A stretch of DNA of 64,000 bases from Desulfobulbaceae bacterium. Its GTDB lineage: Bacteria; Desulfobacterota; Desulfobulbia; Desulfobulbales; SURF-16. Position numbers and translations under genes: made by a program. Position 1 is the stretch's first letter. The number at the start of each line of letters is the position of its first letter. Below the pieces are notes generated by a model. It was not told the origin of the DNA. It worked only from the letters and a program-made list of their open reading frames with translations, and made no database searches. Below are positions 1-8,031 of this stretch, piece by piece. The DNA lies in NCBI GenBank assembly GCA_020444175.1, contig JAHLLM010000003.1, forward strand, positions 138,087-202,086, in the 5' to 3' direction.

Positions 1-32
1 TATTGCACCTAAAAAAATGAATGGAGGACATC

Positions 33-518
33 ATGGCAAAAAAAACAAACACCAAAATCCGTAATCTGCTTTCTTTCATCTGTTCGGCAGGCACTGTTGC
101 CTCACTTATGCTTATTCAACCAGGCGGACTCCTGGCAGATGAAAGCAAACAGGCGATTCCAGAAAATGTGGATATCAACATCCAGGCAACCTGTCCTGAT
201 TTGGCAGGTCTGAGCGCAGATAAAAAAGAGGTAAAAAACTTCTCTCACAAACTCCATGTAGAAAAATATTTGTTAGGGGAAAGCGCCTATCATTCCACAC
301 CCTACACCGATGATTTTACCTGTGCAGCCTGTCATCTGACCGCTAAATCCCAGGAAGAAATTCTCGGTTCAGCTCCCTGTGACCGCTTGTCAGCAACGAT
401 TGATGCCAGAAATTATAAAAAGCAGATGCATTCAATGTGTCTGGATTGCCATAAGGGTATGAAGAAAGCCAAAGAGGCAACCGGCCCGACATCATGCAAG
501 GAATGCCATAACCGTTAA
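33..518 (+). CDS. periplasmic tri-haem c-type cytochrome
   Basis: A 161-residue secreted cytochrome. The start at 33 is chosen over an upstream ATG at 21 because a GGAGG ribosome site lies at 24-28, inside that longer version. A signal peptide (KR-rich start, hydrophobic stretch, probable cleavage near Ala35) precedes three CXXCH haem sites: CAACH at 97-101, CLDCH at 136-140 and CKECH at 155-159. His72 and His75, in an FSHKLH segment, are candidate axial ligands, as in class III / c7-type cytochromes. Extra cysteines sit at 54 and 116. The protein probably carries electrons in the periplasm; the partner is unknown. A small secreted protein follows after 65 bp. The cytochrome assignment is firm, the subfamily is not. 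Confidence 0.85.
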   Translation: MAKKTNTKIRNLLSFICSAGTVASLMLIQPGGLLADESKQAIPENVDINIQATCPDLAGLSADKKEVKNFSHKLHVEKYLLGESAYHSTPYTDDFTCAACHLTAKSQEEILGSAPCDRLSATIDARNYKKQMHSMCLDCHKGMKKAKEATGPTSCKECHNR

Positions 519-583
519 GAAGGACTGAGGACTGAATTCTAGAACAAAAACGTTTTATCAACAAAACAGAAAAGGAGAACACC

Positions 584-790
584 ATGAAAAAGTTGATGAG
601 CACACTTCTGGCAATCGCATTTGTAATGACTTCCGCCGCCTCCGGCCTTGCCGCAAGCGCCAAATGTACGGTCACCTCCATTGAGGAAAACAAGGTGATT
701 TTAGATTGCGGCAGCAAAGCTGACAAGTTTGAGGCAGGCTCTCAGGTAAAAATTAAAAGTGCAAAAAGAAAAGCCATCGAAGGTTGTTAG
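584..790 (+). CDS. small secreted protein of unknown function
   Basis: A 68-residue protein with a clear signal peptide (MKKLMSTLLAIAF, probable cleavage after GLAA). The mature part is about 45 residues and lysine-rich, with cysteines at about 28, 42 and 68 and a short beta-like pattern (CTVTSIEENKVILDCG) suggesting a tiny OB- or SH3-like barrel. A good ribosome site (AAGGAG, 572-577) supports the start. It follows the tri-haem cytochrome and ends just before a strong terminator, so the two probably share a transcript. Similar short proteins occur near cytochrome genes in metal- and selenite-reducing bacteria, but I cannot assign a family from sequence alone. Confidence 0.65.
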   Translation: MKKLMSTLLAIAFVMTSAASGLAASAKCTVTSIEENKVILDCGSKADKFEAGSQVKIKSAKRKAIEGC

Positions 791-811
791 ACTCTCACAT
801 TTTCCAGATGG

Positions 812-856
812 TGGCGTGGAATGAAAGGTATTTTTTTCATTCCACGCCATTTTTTA
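812..856 (+). terminator. rho-independent terminator
   Basis: A perfect 15-bp stem (812-826 with 835-849, left arm TGGCGTGGAATGAAA) is followed by a T-run. It ends the cytochrome / small-protein transcript. Confidence 0.9.
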
Positions 857-1078
857 TAGGCGTAGCCATACTGAACCGAACAGCAAAAGTCCGTATTGAG
901 TGATAAAGGACTCCGTACACCTCTTCTTCTCATTTGTTTCCAGCACATCTTCAACATCGGATTCTTCTATCCACCCCACCCACTCCCATAGACTTTACCT
1001 ATTTTACAAATCACAGCATCCGATGTAAAAATTCTCTTGATTGAAATGTATGAAATCCTTAGCAGGAGGACAGAAGTT

Positions 1079-1597
1079 TTGGAATCTGTACAGCTTTGCA
1101 GTGATAAAAGTAACCTTGAAATTCATCAAACCCGGACTTTTATGAAAAAAATGCAGACGTTGCACAAGGCTGGAAAAAATGAACGTGCTGCAGCTCAAAA
1201 ATCAGAAAAGATAATCGCCATGCTTCAGGCTGACCCACTTCATGAAGAGGCCGAGTGCAAACGCACCAAACATGGAGAATTACGTTTGAAAGACTGCCGG
1301 AAATATGATCTTGCCTGCGGATTCCGGCTGATTTGCCTTAAACGTGATGACCGACTGATTTTCACCTATATCGGCAGCCATGACGAGTGTCATCGCTGGA
1401 TTGAAAATAACCGGGACAATCAGGATGAACTGGAGTCTACCCCCATCCCTTTACTGACTTTGACTGGAGACACATCGAGACAAAATACGTCACGAAGAGA
1501 AGACGATTTTGATGAATACGAGGAAAATCTAATGGCTGAAATTGATGAAAAAATACTTCGTACGATTTTTGCCGGACTGGCCGGGAACGGGGCCTGA
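1079..1597 (+). CDS. RelE/ParE-fold-like protein with acidic C-terminal tail
   Basis: About 172 residues from a TTG at 1079, chosen because AGGAGG lies at 1064-1069, 9 nt upstream; an in-frame ATG at 1046 would be a longer alternative with no visible ribosome site. The first two-thirds resembles RelE/YafQ-type proteins: a helical FMKKMQTLHKAGK segment, then strands in RKYDLACGFRLICLKRDDRL and IFTYIGSHDECHRWIENN. The last 45 or so residues are acidic and low in complexity (REDDFDEYEENL), which is not typical of free RelE toxins. No antitoxin-sized gene adjoins it. It may be an orphan RNase-type toxin, or a non-toxic relative whose tail acts in cis. Function is not shown. Confidence 0.6.
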   Translation: MESVQLCSDKSNLEIHQTRTFMKKMQTLHKAGKNERAAAQKSEKIIAMLQADPLHEEAECKRTKHGELRLKDCRKYDLACGFRLICLKRDDRLIFTYIGSHDECHRWIENNRDNQDELESTPIPLLTLTGDTSRQNTSRREDDFDEYEENLMAEIDEKILRTIFAGLAGNGA

Positions 1598-1649
1598 ACA
1601 GGCAACCTCTTTCCCTGGAGTTGAAAATAATCGAAACTATAAGTTATTC

Positions 1650-1704
1650 GTATCTATTCAGCGCGGGCTCGAAATGGGCCTCAACTCAAGGCCGTAACTA
1701 TTCA
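1650..1704 (+). repeat. 55-bp dispersed repeat with GTAYCTATTCAG ends
   Basis: This segment begins GTATCTATTCAG and ends GTAACTATTCA. It matches the reverse complement of 32008-32063 at about 50 of 56 positions by eye. It lies between the RelE-like gene and the lipoprotein gene, outside any coding region. Confidence 0.65.
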
Positions 1705-1731
1705 AACATAAAATATTGAAGAGGGACAGAA

Positions 1732-2088
1732 ATGCCTTTTAGAAAAAAAACGACAACCGCAATCATTATAACCATCATTGCCACAACACTGCTTATGTTT
1801 GCCGGCTGTGCGGATAAGAAAGGGGGTACCCCTGAAATGCTCGAACCCGGCATGTATTTTGTTAAGGGCAAAATAAAAAAGGTTTCTCTTGAAAAAGGCA
1901 AAATTACCATCAAACCTCCCAAAGGAGATCGGGTAAAATTGTTTATAAACGAAAACACGGAGTTAAAGGATTATTCTTCTGTGGAATCAATCCAAAAAGA
2001 TCAACCCGTTGAAGCTGTCTATAAAGAAGCTGAGGGAAAAAATATTGCCATATCCATTAAGCAGCTTCCCCAGGGGAGTTGCCAATAA
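1732..2088 (+). CDS. small lipoprotein, OB-like domain
   Basis: A 118-residue lipoprotein. After a basic start (MPFRKKTTT) and hydrophobic segment comes a lipobox ending at Cys25 (LMFAGC), so the mature protein is probably lipid-anchored. The rest alternates strands and charged turns (FVKGKIKKVSLEKGKITIKP, RVKLFINENTELKDY), the pattern of a small beta-barrel like DUF5666/OB-type domains. A GAGGGA ribosome site lies just upstream. It stands alone between a repeat and a convergent gene. No specific function can be assigned. Confidence 0.7.
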   Translation: MPFRKKTTTAIIITIIATTLLMFAGCADKKGGTPEMLEPGMYFVKGKIKKVSLEKGKITIKPPKGDRVKLFINENTELKDYSSVESIQKDQPVEAVYKEAEGKNIAISIKQLPQGSCQ

Positions 2089-2324
2089 TCTTTTTCCCCG
2101 ACCAGTTTATCTCCAAGCTCCTCAACTTACGGCTGCTTGGGGGTAAAAGGCAACACCATTTCATTGAACCAGTACTCTTTGCCTATTAAGCAAGGACAAC
2201 TGAAACAATGATTGATATACAGGCCCAGCCCCTGGTAAATCAATTTTCTTTTTTTGCGTGTAAAGTGGAAGAAAATTTAACTAGACACCTTAGAGGGGTC
2301 AGGCCCTTTCCTGCACTCAATGCA

Positions 2325-2681
2325 TTATCCACATGAACCGCTTGAACATGAGCTGCCGCAACCGCAGCCTGAACCAGGAAGAGGACGTTCCGAGGAAAGG
2401 GAAAAGCCACCGCTGTTTCCGCCGCAGCCGCAACTGGAGGTGCTGGGTTCAATAAAATCAATTTTTATTGTACCGCATAGCTCAGCTAATTCGCGGCTGA
2501 CAAGTATTTGTACAGCACCTTGTTCGATCAGGTTGTCCTCTTCTTTTTGCTGATCCAGACTAAAGCCCAGCGAGGGTCCGGAGCATCCGTTTATAATGAA
2601 AACCCGCACCGGTGAATCAATTTTATTTTCTTCCAGGTATTGTTTCAGTTTTTTTTCTGCAGCATCAGTCATTTCAATCAT
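2325..2681 (-). CDS. HesB/IscA-like protein with cysteine-rich tail
   Basis: A 118-residue protein. Residues 1-80 fit the A-type Fe-S carrier / HesB fold: TDAAEKKLKQYLEE, VRVFIINGCSGPSLGF, then ILVSRELAELCGTIKIDFIE. The first conserved position, in NGCSGPSLG, is Cys here; several anaerobe relatives are known to carry selenocysteine there. The tail is unusual: a CGCGG motif near 83-87, then a Gly/Ser-rich stretch ending with closely spaced cysteines (GCGCGSSCSSGSCG), giving many possible thiolate ligands. It probably binds an Fe-S cluster or metal, perhaps in cluster delivery. It stands alone, minus strand, downstream of the hdrA operon terminator. Confidence 0.75.
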   Translation of the reverse strand: MIEMTDAAEKKLKQYLEENKIDSPVRVFIINGCSGPSLGFSLDQQKEEDNLIEQGAVQILVSRELAELCGTIKIDFIEPSTSSCGCGGNSGGFSLSSERPLPGSGCGCGSSCSSGSCG

Positions 2682-2735
2682 TTTCTTCTCCTATTAAGTT
2701 ATTTTGGTTAAAATTTATCCTATATCAAATTGAAT

Positions 2736-2768
2736 GCAGGGCGGGAGATAGTCTTCTTCCCGCCCTGC
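2736..2768 (-). terminator. hairpin ending the hdrA-mvhD-cytochrome operon
   Basis: A perfect 11-bp GC-rich stem (2736-2746 with 2758-2768) lies about 75 bp past the stop of the split-Soret-like gene. There is no strong U-tract on the minus strand, so it may be a transcript-end stabiliser rather than a classical terminator. Confidence 0.55.
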
Positions 2769-2844
2769 CCTTTTGTGGCATGTTTTAAACATTCACTTTA
2801 TGAGGGCTTCATTCGCCTGGATTTTTGCATCAAAAATTCCCTGC

Positions 2845-3612
2845 TCAAATGCCTTTTGGCTCCGGCACATCATTGCCGTGGCACTCCATGCAGTTATTCT
2901 GGGCTGTTATGCCGTATTCAGCTGATTGAGAATCGCTTTCCATCTCAAATTCACCATCGGCAAATTTATTAAGCAAAGTTACGGTATGGAAAGCGACATC
3001 CGCAGCTACCCGAGCGCACCGATCTTTTCTTTCAGGACTCTTTAGAGCAACACCTTCCTTTTTCATCCATTTTCCGACGGAAATATGACAAAGCGGGGAA
3101 TCACTGACATTGGTATGTTTAAATACTGCTTTAGGCTTGGCTGGTTTGTAAATAGGCAATTCAGTTTCTCCGTACCAGGCTATGACATCATTAAGGATTT
3201 CCTCTCCTTTTTTACCAGCGGCAAAACTTGTAACAATACCGGCACCCGTGAGAGTGCCGCACAGAGTGCCCCAACCGACAGCCCCGCCGTGACCCCATAT
3301 AAATGCCTCAGCCGGCAAATGATCGTAAGGCCCTCCAATCTTTTCCCTTAGTTGATCAAGTATGGCTGCGCTAACGGCATAACAGCAATAATTTTTATAC
3401 CAATTTTCATAGGCGAGATCGGCAGTTTTTTTAGGATCAAGTTTTGTGTAGCCCCAAGGTGTCTGCTCCGGCGTAACCGTTGCATCGGCCTTGGAGATTA
3501 ATCCACCGCCGGCTGAAATAATTGCTGCCCCGACAACAGCTTTTCCGGTTCCGGTAATGAGATTTCTGCGACTTACATCAACTTTACTCAATTTGGATGT
3601 TTCTGTTCTCAT
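2845..3612 (-). CDS. split-Soret-type cytochrome c, C_GCAxxG_C_C family, Tat-exported
   Basis: 255 residues from the ATG at 3612; the upstream ATG at 3633 is rejected because the codons between them contain the GGGAGG ribosome site. A twin-arginine signal (SRRNLITGTG, then a hydrophobic AAIISAGGG stretch) predicts Tat export. The body has the spaced cysteines of the C_GCAxxG_C_C family: NYCCYAV, LCGTLTGAG, PLCHIS and RCARV. One canonical haem site, CMECH, lies near the C-terminus. Split-Soret cytochromes carry two haems and a cluster per subunit; only one CXXCH is seen here, so cofactor content may differ. It is the last gene of the hdrA-mvhD operon, which links a periplasmic cytochrome to cytoplasmic flavoprotein genes. 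Confidence 0.8.
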   Translation of the reverse strand: MRTETSKLSKVDVSRRNLITGTGKAVVGAAIISAGGGLISKADATVTPEQTPWGYTKLDPKKTADLAYENWYKNYCCYAVSAAILDQLREKIGGPYDHLPAEAFIWGHGGAVGWGTLCGTLTGAGIVTSFAAGKKGEEILNDVIAWYGETELPIYKPAKPKAVFKHTNVSDSPLCHISVGKWMKKEGVALKSPERKDRCARVAADVAFHTVTLLNKFADGEFEMESDSQSAEYGITAQNNCMECHGNDVPEPKGI

Positions 3613-3681
3613 CTGCCAACCTCCCTTCTTCATTTATTGATAAATTCCATCATGAATTCATGATGGAGCGGTTCCTCTTTT

Positions 3682-4278
3682 TCAAACCAGTTCCCCCAGC
3701 GCCTTAGCACATTTTTCCTGCACCATAGAGGAGATTGTTGTTCTTGAAAAATCGCGCTTTTTCATCATTTCACGGGATGCGTTTATGAGCCCGATACGAA
3801 TCTTACGACTTCTGGCGGCTTCTGCAGCCTGGGCCAGCTGACTGCGTATTTCTTCAGGGCTCTTCCCTTCCGCCTTTCCCAGAGGTCCGAGTTCAGCCAC
3901 TCTTTGAGTAAAAGCGGTAATAATTTTCACAAAATTCGGTCCTTCTGCTGCCGAGGCCCAGTCAATCAGAAAACGTTCCTTGCTAATGCCGATCTTTTCC
4001 AGCATTTCATGAACCAGGGAGGCAGAAACCAGAGCATGATAGTTGCCGTCCTGGTAGTGGCATTCACCTGGATGACATCCTCCGACAAAGATTCCATCCG
4101 CGCCATTGGCCAGACCTTCCAAGGGAAAGGAGGGATCCAGCCGACCGGTGCACATGATGCGGATTACCCTGAGATTGGGCGGATACTGATAGCGTCCGAC
4201 TCCTGCCGAATCTGCGGCGGTGTAGCAGCACCAGTTGCATAGAAAACCTAAAATATGGGGATTATATTCAGCTGACAT
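3682..4278 (-). CDS. mvhD: MvhD/FlpD-like electron-transfer subunit
   Basis: 198 residues starting at MSAEYNPHILGF (4278, AAGGAG upstream); the start overlaps the end of hdrA by 11 bp, which indicates translational coupling. The fold is the methyl-viologen-reducing hydrogenase delta-subunit type: an N-terminal CNWCCYTAAD segment, an RVIRIMCTGRLDP strand and GCHPGECHY, whose cysteines bind the [2Fe-2S] cluster in this family. MvhD passes electrons between HdrA and a partner dehydrogenase, hydrogenase or NAD(P)H module in the cytoplasm. No hydrogenase is adjacent, so the donor or acceptor is unknown. Residues 150-198 are helical and charged, longer than the minimal family core. Confidence 0.88.
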   Translation of the reverse strand: MSAEYNPHILGFLCNWCCYTAADSAGVGRYQYPPNLRVIRIMCTGRLDPSFPLEGLANGADGIFVGGCHPGECHYQDGNYHALVSASLVHEMLEKIGISKERFLIDWASAAEGPNFVKIITAFTQRVAELGPLGKAEGKSPEEIRSQLAQAAEAARSRKIRIGLINASREMMKKRDFSRTTISSMVQEKCAKALGELV

Positions 4279-7200
4279 TTTCTTCTCCTTGCGGGTTAAA
4301 GGCGCGGACCTGGGCCATAATCGAATCATAGGTAAAGCGTCCCATATCTATGGCCAGGGTCGGACAACGGGCAGCGCAGACGCCGCAGCCCTTGCATGAG
4401 GCGCTTATGGTTCCGGCTTTGCGGATTTTACCTTCCTTATAAATCTGGATCGCCTTGTACGGACAGAATTTCTCACAGGCCCCGCAGCCGATGCACTTCT
4501 CCGGATCAACACTCGAAACAATGGGTTCAGGTGTAATACGTCCATGGGATAAAGGCTGACAGGCTCGGCCTCCGGCAGCCTGGGCCTGGGCTATTGTTTC
4601 CTCAATGGATTTTGGTGAATGGGCCAGTCCGCAGACAAACACGCCATCCACCGCAAGATCGACGGGGCGAAGTTTGACATGGGCCTCCAGATAAAACTTG
4701 TCAGCGGTGATCGGCACCTTGAGCAGTTTAGCCAGGGCGGTTGGATCATCAGCCTCAATCCCGGTGGACAGAATAAGAAGATCAGCTTTTCTTTCCACCT
4801 CTTCGCCAAGGATCGCATCATAACTTGTAACTATCGGTTTATTGCGGCTGTCTTTGCCTACTGTCACCTCTGGAGGACGTTCCGGAGTGTAGCGTGTAAA
4901 GAGAACTCCCTTTTCACGGGCCTTGCGATAATCATCTTCCATGAATCCATAGGTTCGCATATCCCGGTAGAGGATAGTGACCTGGGTTTCCGGGCTCAAT
5001 TCCTTAATACGCAGAGCATTTTTTACCGCCTGCCCACAACAGACTCGGCTGCAATAGGATAGATCATCGCCCCGCGATCCCACGCACTGGATCATGACAA
5101 TCTGGCGGCAGTTGTTGGGTAGTGGTTTTTTTCTTTCCAGTCGCTTCTCCAGGTCAATTTGTGTCAAAACAAGACTTGAGTCGCCATACCCATATTTCCG
5201 AGGCACATAGGGCTTGCCGCCGGTGGCCAGAATAACGACACCATGGTTAATCACCGTGTTGCCTTTGGGACCGGCAACTGTTGAGGTAAAATTACCAACA
5301 TAGCCGGAAATCGTGTCCAGCTCCGCCTCTGTCAGGACGGTAATTTTCTCATGGACTTTCACCCTGTCGCTCAACTTCTTGACGGCTTCGCCAGGAACAT
5401 TGCCAAATCTGTCTTTACTGAGAAGCAGCGTTCTGCCTCCAAGTTTTTTTTCCCGTTCCACCAGGGTGCACTCATATCCCTGATCGGCTATGGTCAACGC
5501 TGCCGTCATACCGGCAAGCCCGCCTCCCAACACCAAAGCAGAGGGAGTGACCGGCAATTCCTGCTCCTCAAGAGGGGTGAGCAGACAGGCCTTGGCTACT
5601 GCCATGCGTACCAGATCCTTGGCCTTTTCCGTGGCTGCCTCTTTTTCGTGCATGTGCACCCATGAGCATTGATCTCTGATATTGGCCATTTCAAAAAGGG
5701 ACCGATTCAAACCAGCTTCACGCATGGTGGCCTGAAAAAGCGGCTCATGGGTGCGCGGTGTACAGGCGGAAACAACCAATCGGTTCAACTTGTGTTCCTT
5801 GATGATTTCAACCAGATGTTTCTGGGTATCCTGGGAGCAGGAATAGAGATTGTCGGTGGTGTAAACGACGTTCGGCAAAGTCTTGGCGTAATCACGCACA
5901 TCAGGCACATTCACGACCCCACCGATATTGATGCCGCAATGGCAGACAAAAACGCCGACCCGAGGCTCTTCGCCTTCTATGTCTCTTTCTACCGGGAAAG
6001 TTGCAGCTACGGTTTCGCTGTTTCTGGCCTGGGCCAGAACTCCTGAACAGATGCCTGCAACGCCTCCGGCCTGGGTAACACTATCTGGAATGTCTTTGGG
6101 ACCCTGAAAGGCTCCGATGACATAGACACCGGGCCTGCTGGTTTCCAGAGGTGCGTAGGAATCGGTTGCGGCAAATTGATAGTGATTCAAATCAACAGAT
6201 GCGGCTTGAGCAAGTTTATCCGCATCCTCCGGGGCTTCAAGCCCCTGGGAGAGAACAACCAGGTCAAATTTTTCATACTGATGTTTGCCTGCCTCGTCCA
6301 CCCAGGTCAGCAGTAAACCGCCGTCAAAAACATCTTCCACCCGTGGCGGCCTGGCATAGACAACCCGGAAGTTATTTTCGGCAATGGCCCGTTCCCGGGC
6401 AGCATCAAATCCTTTTCCATGGGTACGCACATCCATATAAAACAGCGTAATTTCAGCGTCCGGATCATGCTCGCGGGCAAGGGATGCCTGCTTGATGGCA
6501 TACATGCAGCAGACAGAAGAACAGTAGTTATTCCCGCAGGTCTCGTCCCTGGAACCAATGCACTGCAGAAAGGCGATTTTCTTCGGATGTTTTTCGTCGG
6601 AGGGGCGAACAATCTCGCCGCCGGTGGGACCGCTGGCACACATAAGCCTCTCATGCTCAAAAGCGGTCAGGACATCATCAAATTTTCCCCAGCCATAGGT
6701 GCGGAGAACCTCTTCACTCACCCGACCGAATCCCGGAGCCAACACGACCGCCCCTACCGGCACATCGACGATCTCCTCCGTATCATCAAAACGGATGGCC
6801 CCTGCCCGACATGCAACTGCGCACAGTCCGCAGGTTTCATAATTAAGCCGCAGACAGCTTTTAGGATCTATATGGTAACTGGTGGGCACGGCCTGGGAAT
6901 AATCGATGTGGGCGGCTGCCGTCCGGCAGAGATTCTCGTTATAATCGTCCCCGATCTGCTTCAGACAATAAAGAGTACACTGCCCGCAGCCGGTACAGAC
7001 TTCTTCATCTATATAACGAGGCTGTTTCTTTATCCTGGCCGTAAATCTGCCGGGCTCGCCTTCGAGGGAAAGCAATTCAGATTTGGTAAGAATCGCTATA
7101 TTTGCGTCCCTGCCCGCCTCGACCAACTTAGGGGCGAGGATGCAGAGAGAACAGTCATTTGTGGGAAATGTTTTATCGAGACGGGCCATGACGCCACCTA

Positions 7201-7345
7201 TGGCCCCGCTTTTTTCAACAAGATAAACCTTAAACCCGAGATCTGAAAGATCAAGGGCAGTCTGGACACCGGCGACACCGCCGCCGATAACCATGACTGA
7301 GCCAATGGTTGACAGAGATTGGCTATTTGGAGCTGGAGCATTCAT
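4268..7345 (-). CDS. hdrA: HdrA-like FAD/Fe-S protein, double flavin module
   Basis: 1025 residues from MNAPAPNSQ (7345), chosen for the AAGGAGG directly upstream; longer versions would include that site. Order of parts: FAD-binding GGGVAG near residue 20; the HdrA signature TNDCSLCILAPK near 65; a cluster region CTGCGQCTLYC and CGLCAVAC (about 115-190); SSVCCMYAIKQAS; then a second half with FVCHCGINIGG, a second flavin motif (GGGLAGM, about 640) and SRVCCGQAVKNA; finally two 4Fe-4S motifs, CIGCGACEKFCPYKA and CKGCGVCAARCP. It is about 1.5 times the length of a classical HdrA and looks like an HdrA duplication. HdrA proteins can bifurcate electrons at FAD. It heads the operon with mvhD and the split-Soret-like gene; no HdrBC or QmoC is present. 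Confidence 0.88.
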   Translation of the reverse strand: MNAPAPNSQSLSTIGSVMVIGGGVAGVQTALDLSDLGFKVYLVEKSGAIGGVMARLDKTFPTNDCSLCILAPKLVEAGRDANIAILTKSELLSLEGEPGRFTARIKKQPRYIDEEVCTGCGQCTLYCLKQIGDDYNENLCRTAAAHIDYSQAVPTSYHIDPKSCLRLNYETCGLCAVACRAGAIRFDDTEEIVDVPVGAVVLAPGFGRVSEEVLRTYGWGKFDDVLTAFEHERLMCASGPTGGEIVRPSDEKHPKKIAFLQCIGSRDETCGNNYCSSVCCMYAIKQASLAREHDPDAEITLFYMDVRTHGKGFDAARERAIAENNFRVVYARPPRVEDVFDGGLLLTWVDEAGKHQYEKFDLVVLSQGLEAPEDADKLAQAASVDLNHYQFAATDSYAPLETSRPGVYVIGAFQGPKDIPDSVTQAGGVAGICSGVLAQARNSETVAATFPVERDIEGEEPRVGVFVCHCGINIGGVVNVPDVRDYAKTLPNVVYTTDNLYSCSQDTQKHLVEIIKEHKLNRLVVSACTPRTHEPLFQATMREAGLNRSLFEMANIRDQCSWVHMHEKEAATEKAKDLVRMAVAKACLLTPLEEQELPVTPSALVLGGGLAGMTAALTIADQGYECTLVEREKKLGGRTLLLSKDRFGNVPGEAVKKLSDRVKVHEKITVLTEAELDTISGYVGNFTSTVAGPKGNTVINHGVVILATGGKPYVPRKYGYGDSSLVLTQIDLEKRLERKKPLPNNCRQIVMIQCVGSRGDDLSYCSRVCCGQAVKNALRIKELSPETQVTILYRDMRTYGFMEDDYRKAREKGVLFTRYTPERPPEVTVGKDSRNKPIVTSYDAILGEEVERKADLLILSTGIEADDPTALAKLLKVPITADKFYLEAHVKLRPVDLAVDGVFVCGLAHSPKSIEETIAQAQAAGGRACQPLSHGRITPEPIVSSVDPEKCIGCGACEKFCPYKAIQIYKEGKIRKAGTISASCKGCGVCAARCPTLAIDMGRFTYDSIMAQVRAFNPQGEENVS

Positions 7346-7935
7346 GAGAGCTTCCTCCTTCATTGATCGCATGCATTTATAGCCCGCAAAAGCAGGTTTC
7401 ATGCTCCCTGCAACCCTGAAGAAGCGAAACTCTCTCTAGATAAAGGTGGAGTTCAGTAAAGAAGGGGATGAGAAAGCAGTACACCGGCATTTCGCCCAAC
7501 CCGGACCGGGTGGCGCAACAGGCTCAACTTTCAGTATGATGAATGTGTATGATGATTCATTTTTTAATTCTGTTGATTTTAATATTTGTTTCAGAACCCA
7601 CGAATCTACAAAAATTTTACCTATGAGTCAAATAGAAAAACACGATACAAATATACCGCACTGACAGATTCTTAAAATAATTCCTCATCTTCACTTCTTT
7701 GAATCATGTTCCAAGATGAGTCGACCTCAATACGCCATCACCACATTGGGTAATCCAACCCACACTTGCCCCAATCTTATTAACAAATGAGTTATTTCAC
7801 CAGTCAATACAGTTAAAAATGTCTAACAGCACCATTCATTTTATATCCTCCATCCTTTCCACGTATTTTTTTTAATCAATAAATCCTATAGCTTTGATCG
7901 TAAAACCCATTTTTGACATAGAAAAAATTAATCCA

Positions 7936-7951
7936 AGGCATAGGGTTTGCT
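7936..7951 (+). promoter_or_regulatory. possible sigma-54 promoter of the octahaem cytochrome
   Basis: AGGCATAGGGTTTGCT has the GG-N10-GC spacing of -24/-12 promoters and lies about 80 bp before the cytochrome ATG. The first base of the -24 box departs from TGGCA. The remainder of the gap 7346-7935 is AT-rich and contains no convincing gene or repeat. Confidence 0.35.
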
Positions 7952-8031
7952 GATGACAAACTCAACAATTTCCCCAAAATTGCGAGCAATGCGTTTCACC
8001 ACAAACTCTCAATTCGTTGAAGGAGTAAGAA

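Noticed and set aside
6419-7246. A 275-codon plus-strand frame
   Set aside because: It is antisense to hdrA and has no recognisable protein features.
7446-7664. A 72-codon frame upstream of the octahaem cytochrome
   Set aside because: No convincing ribosome site, and its composition is like the surrounding non-coding DNA.
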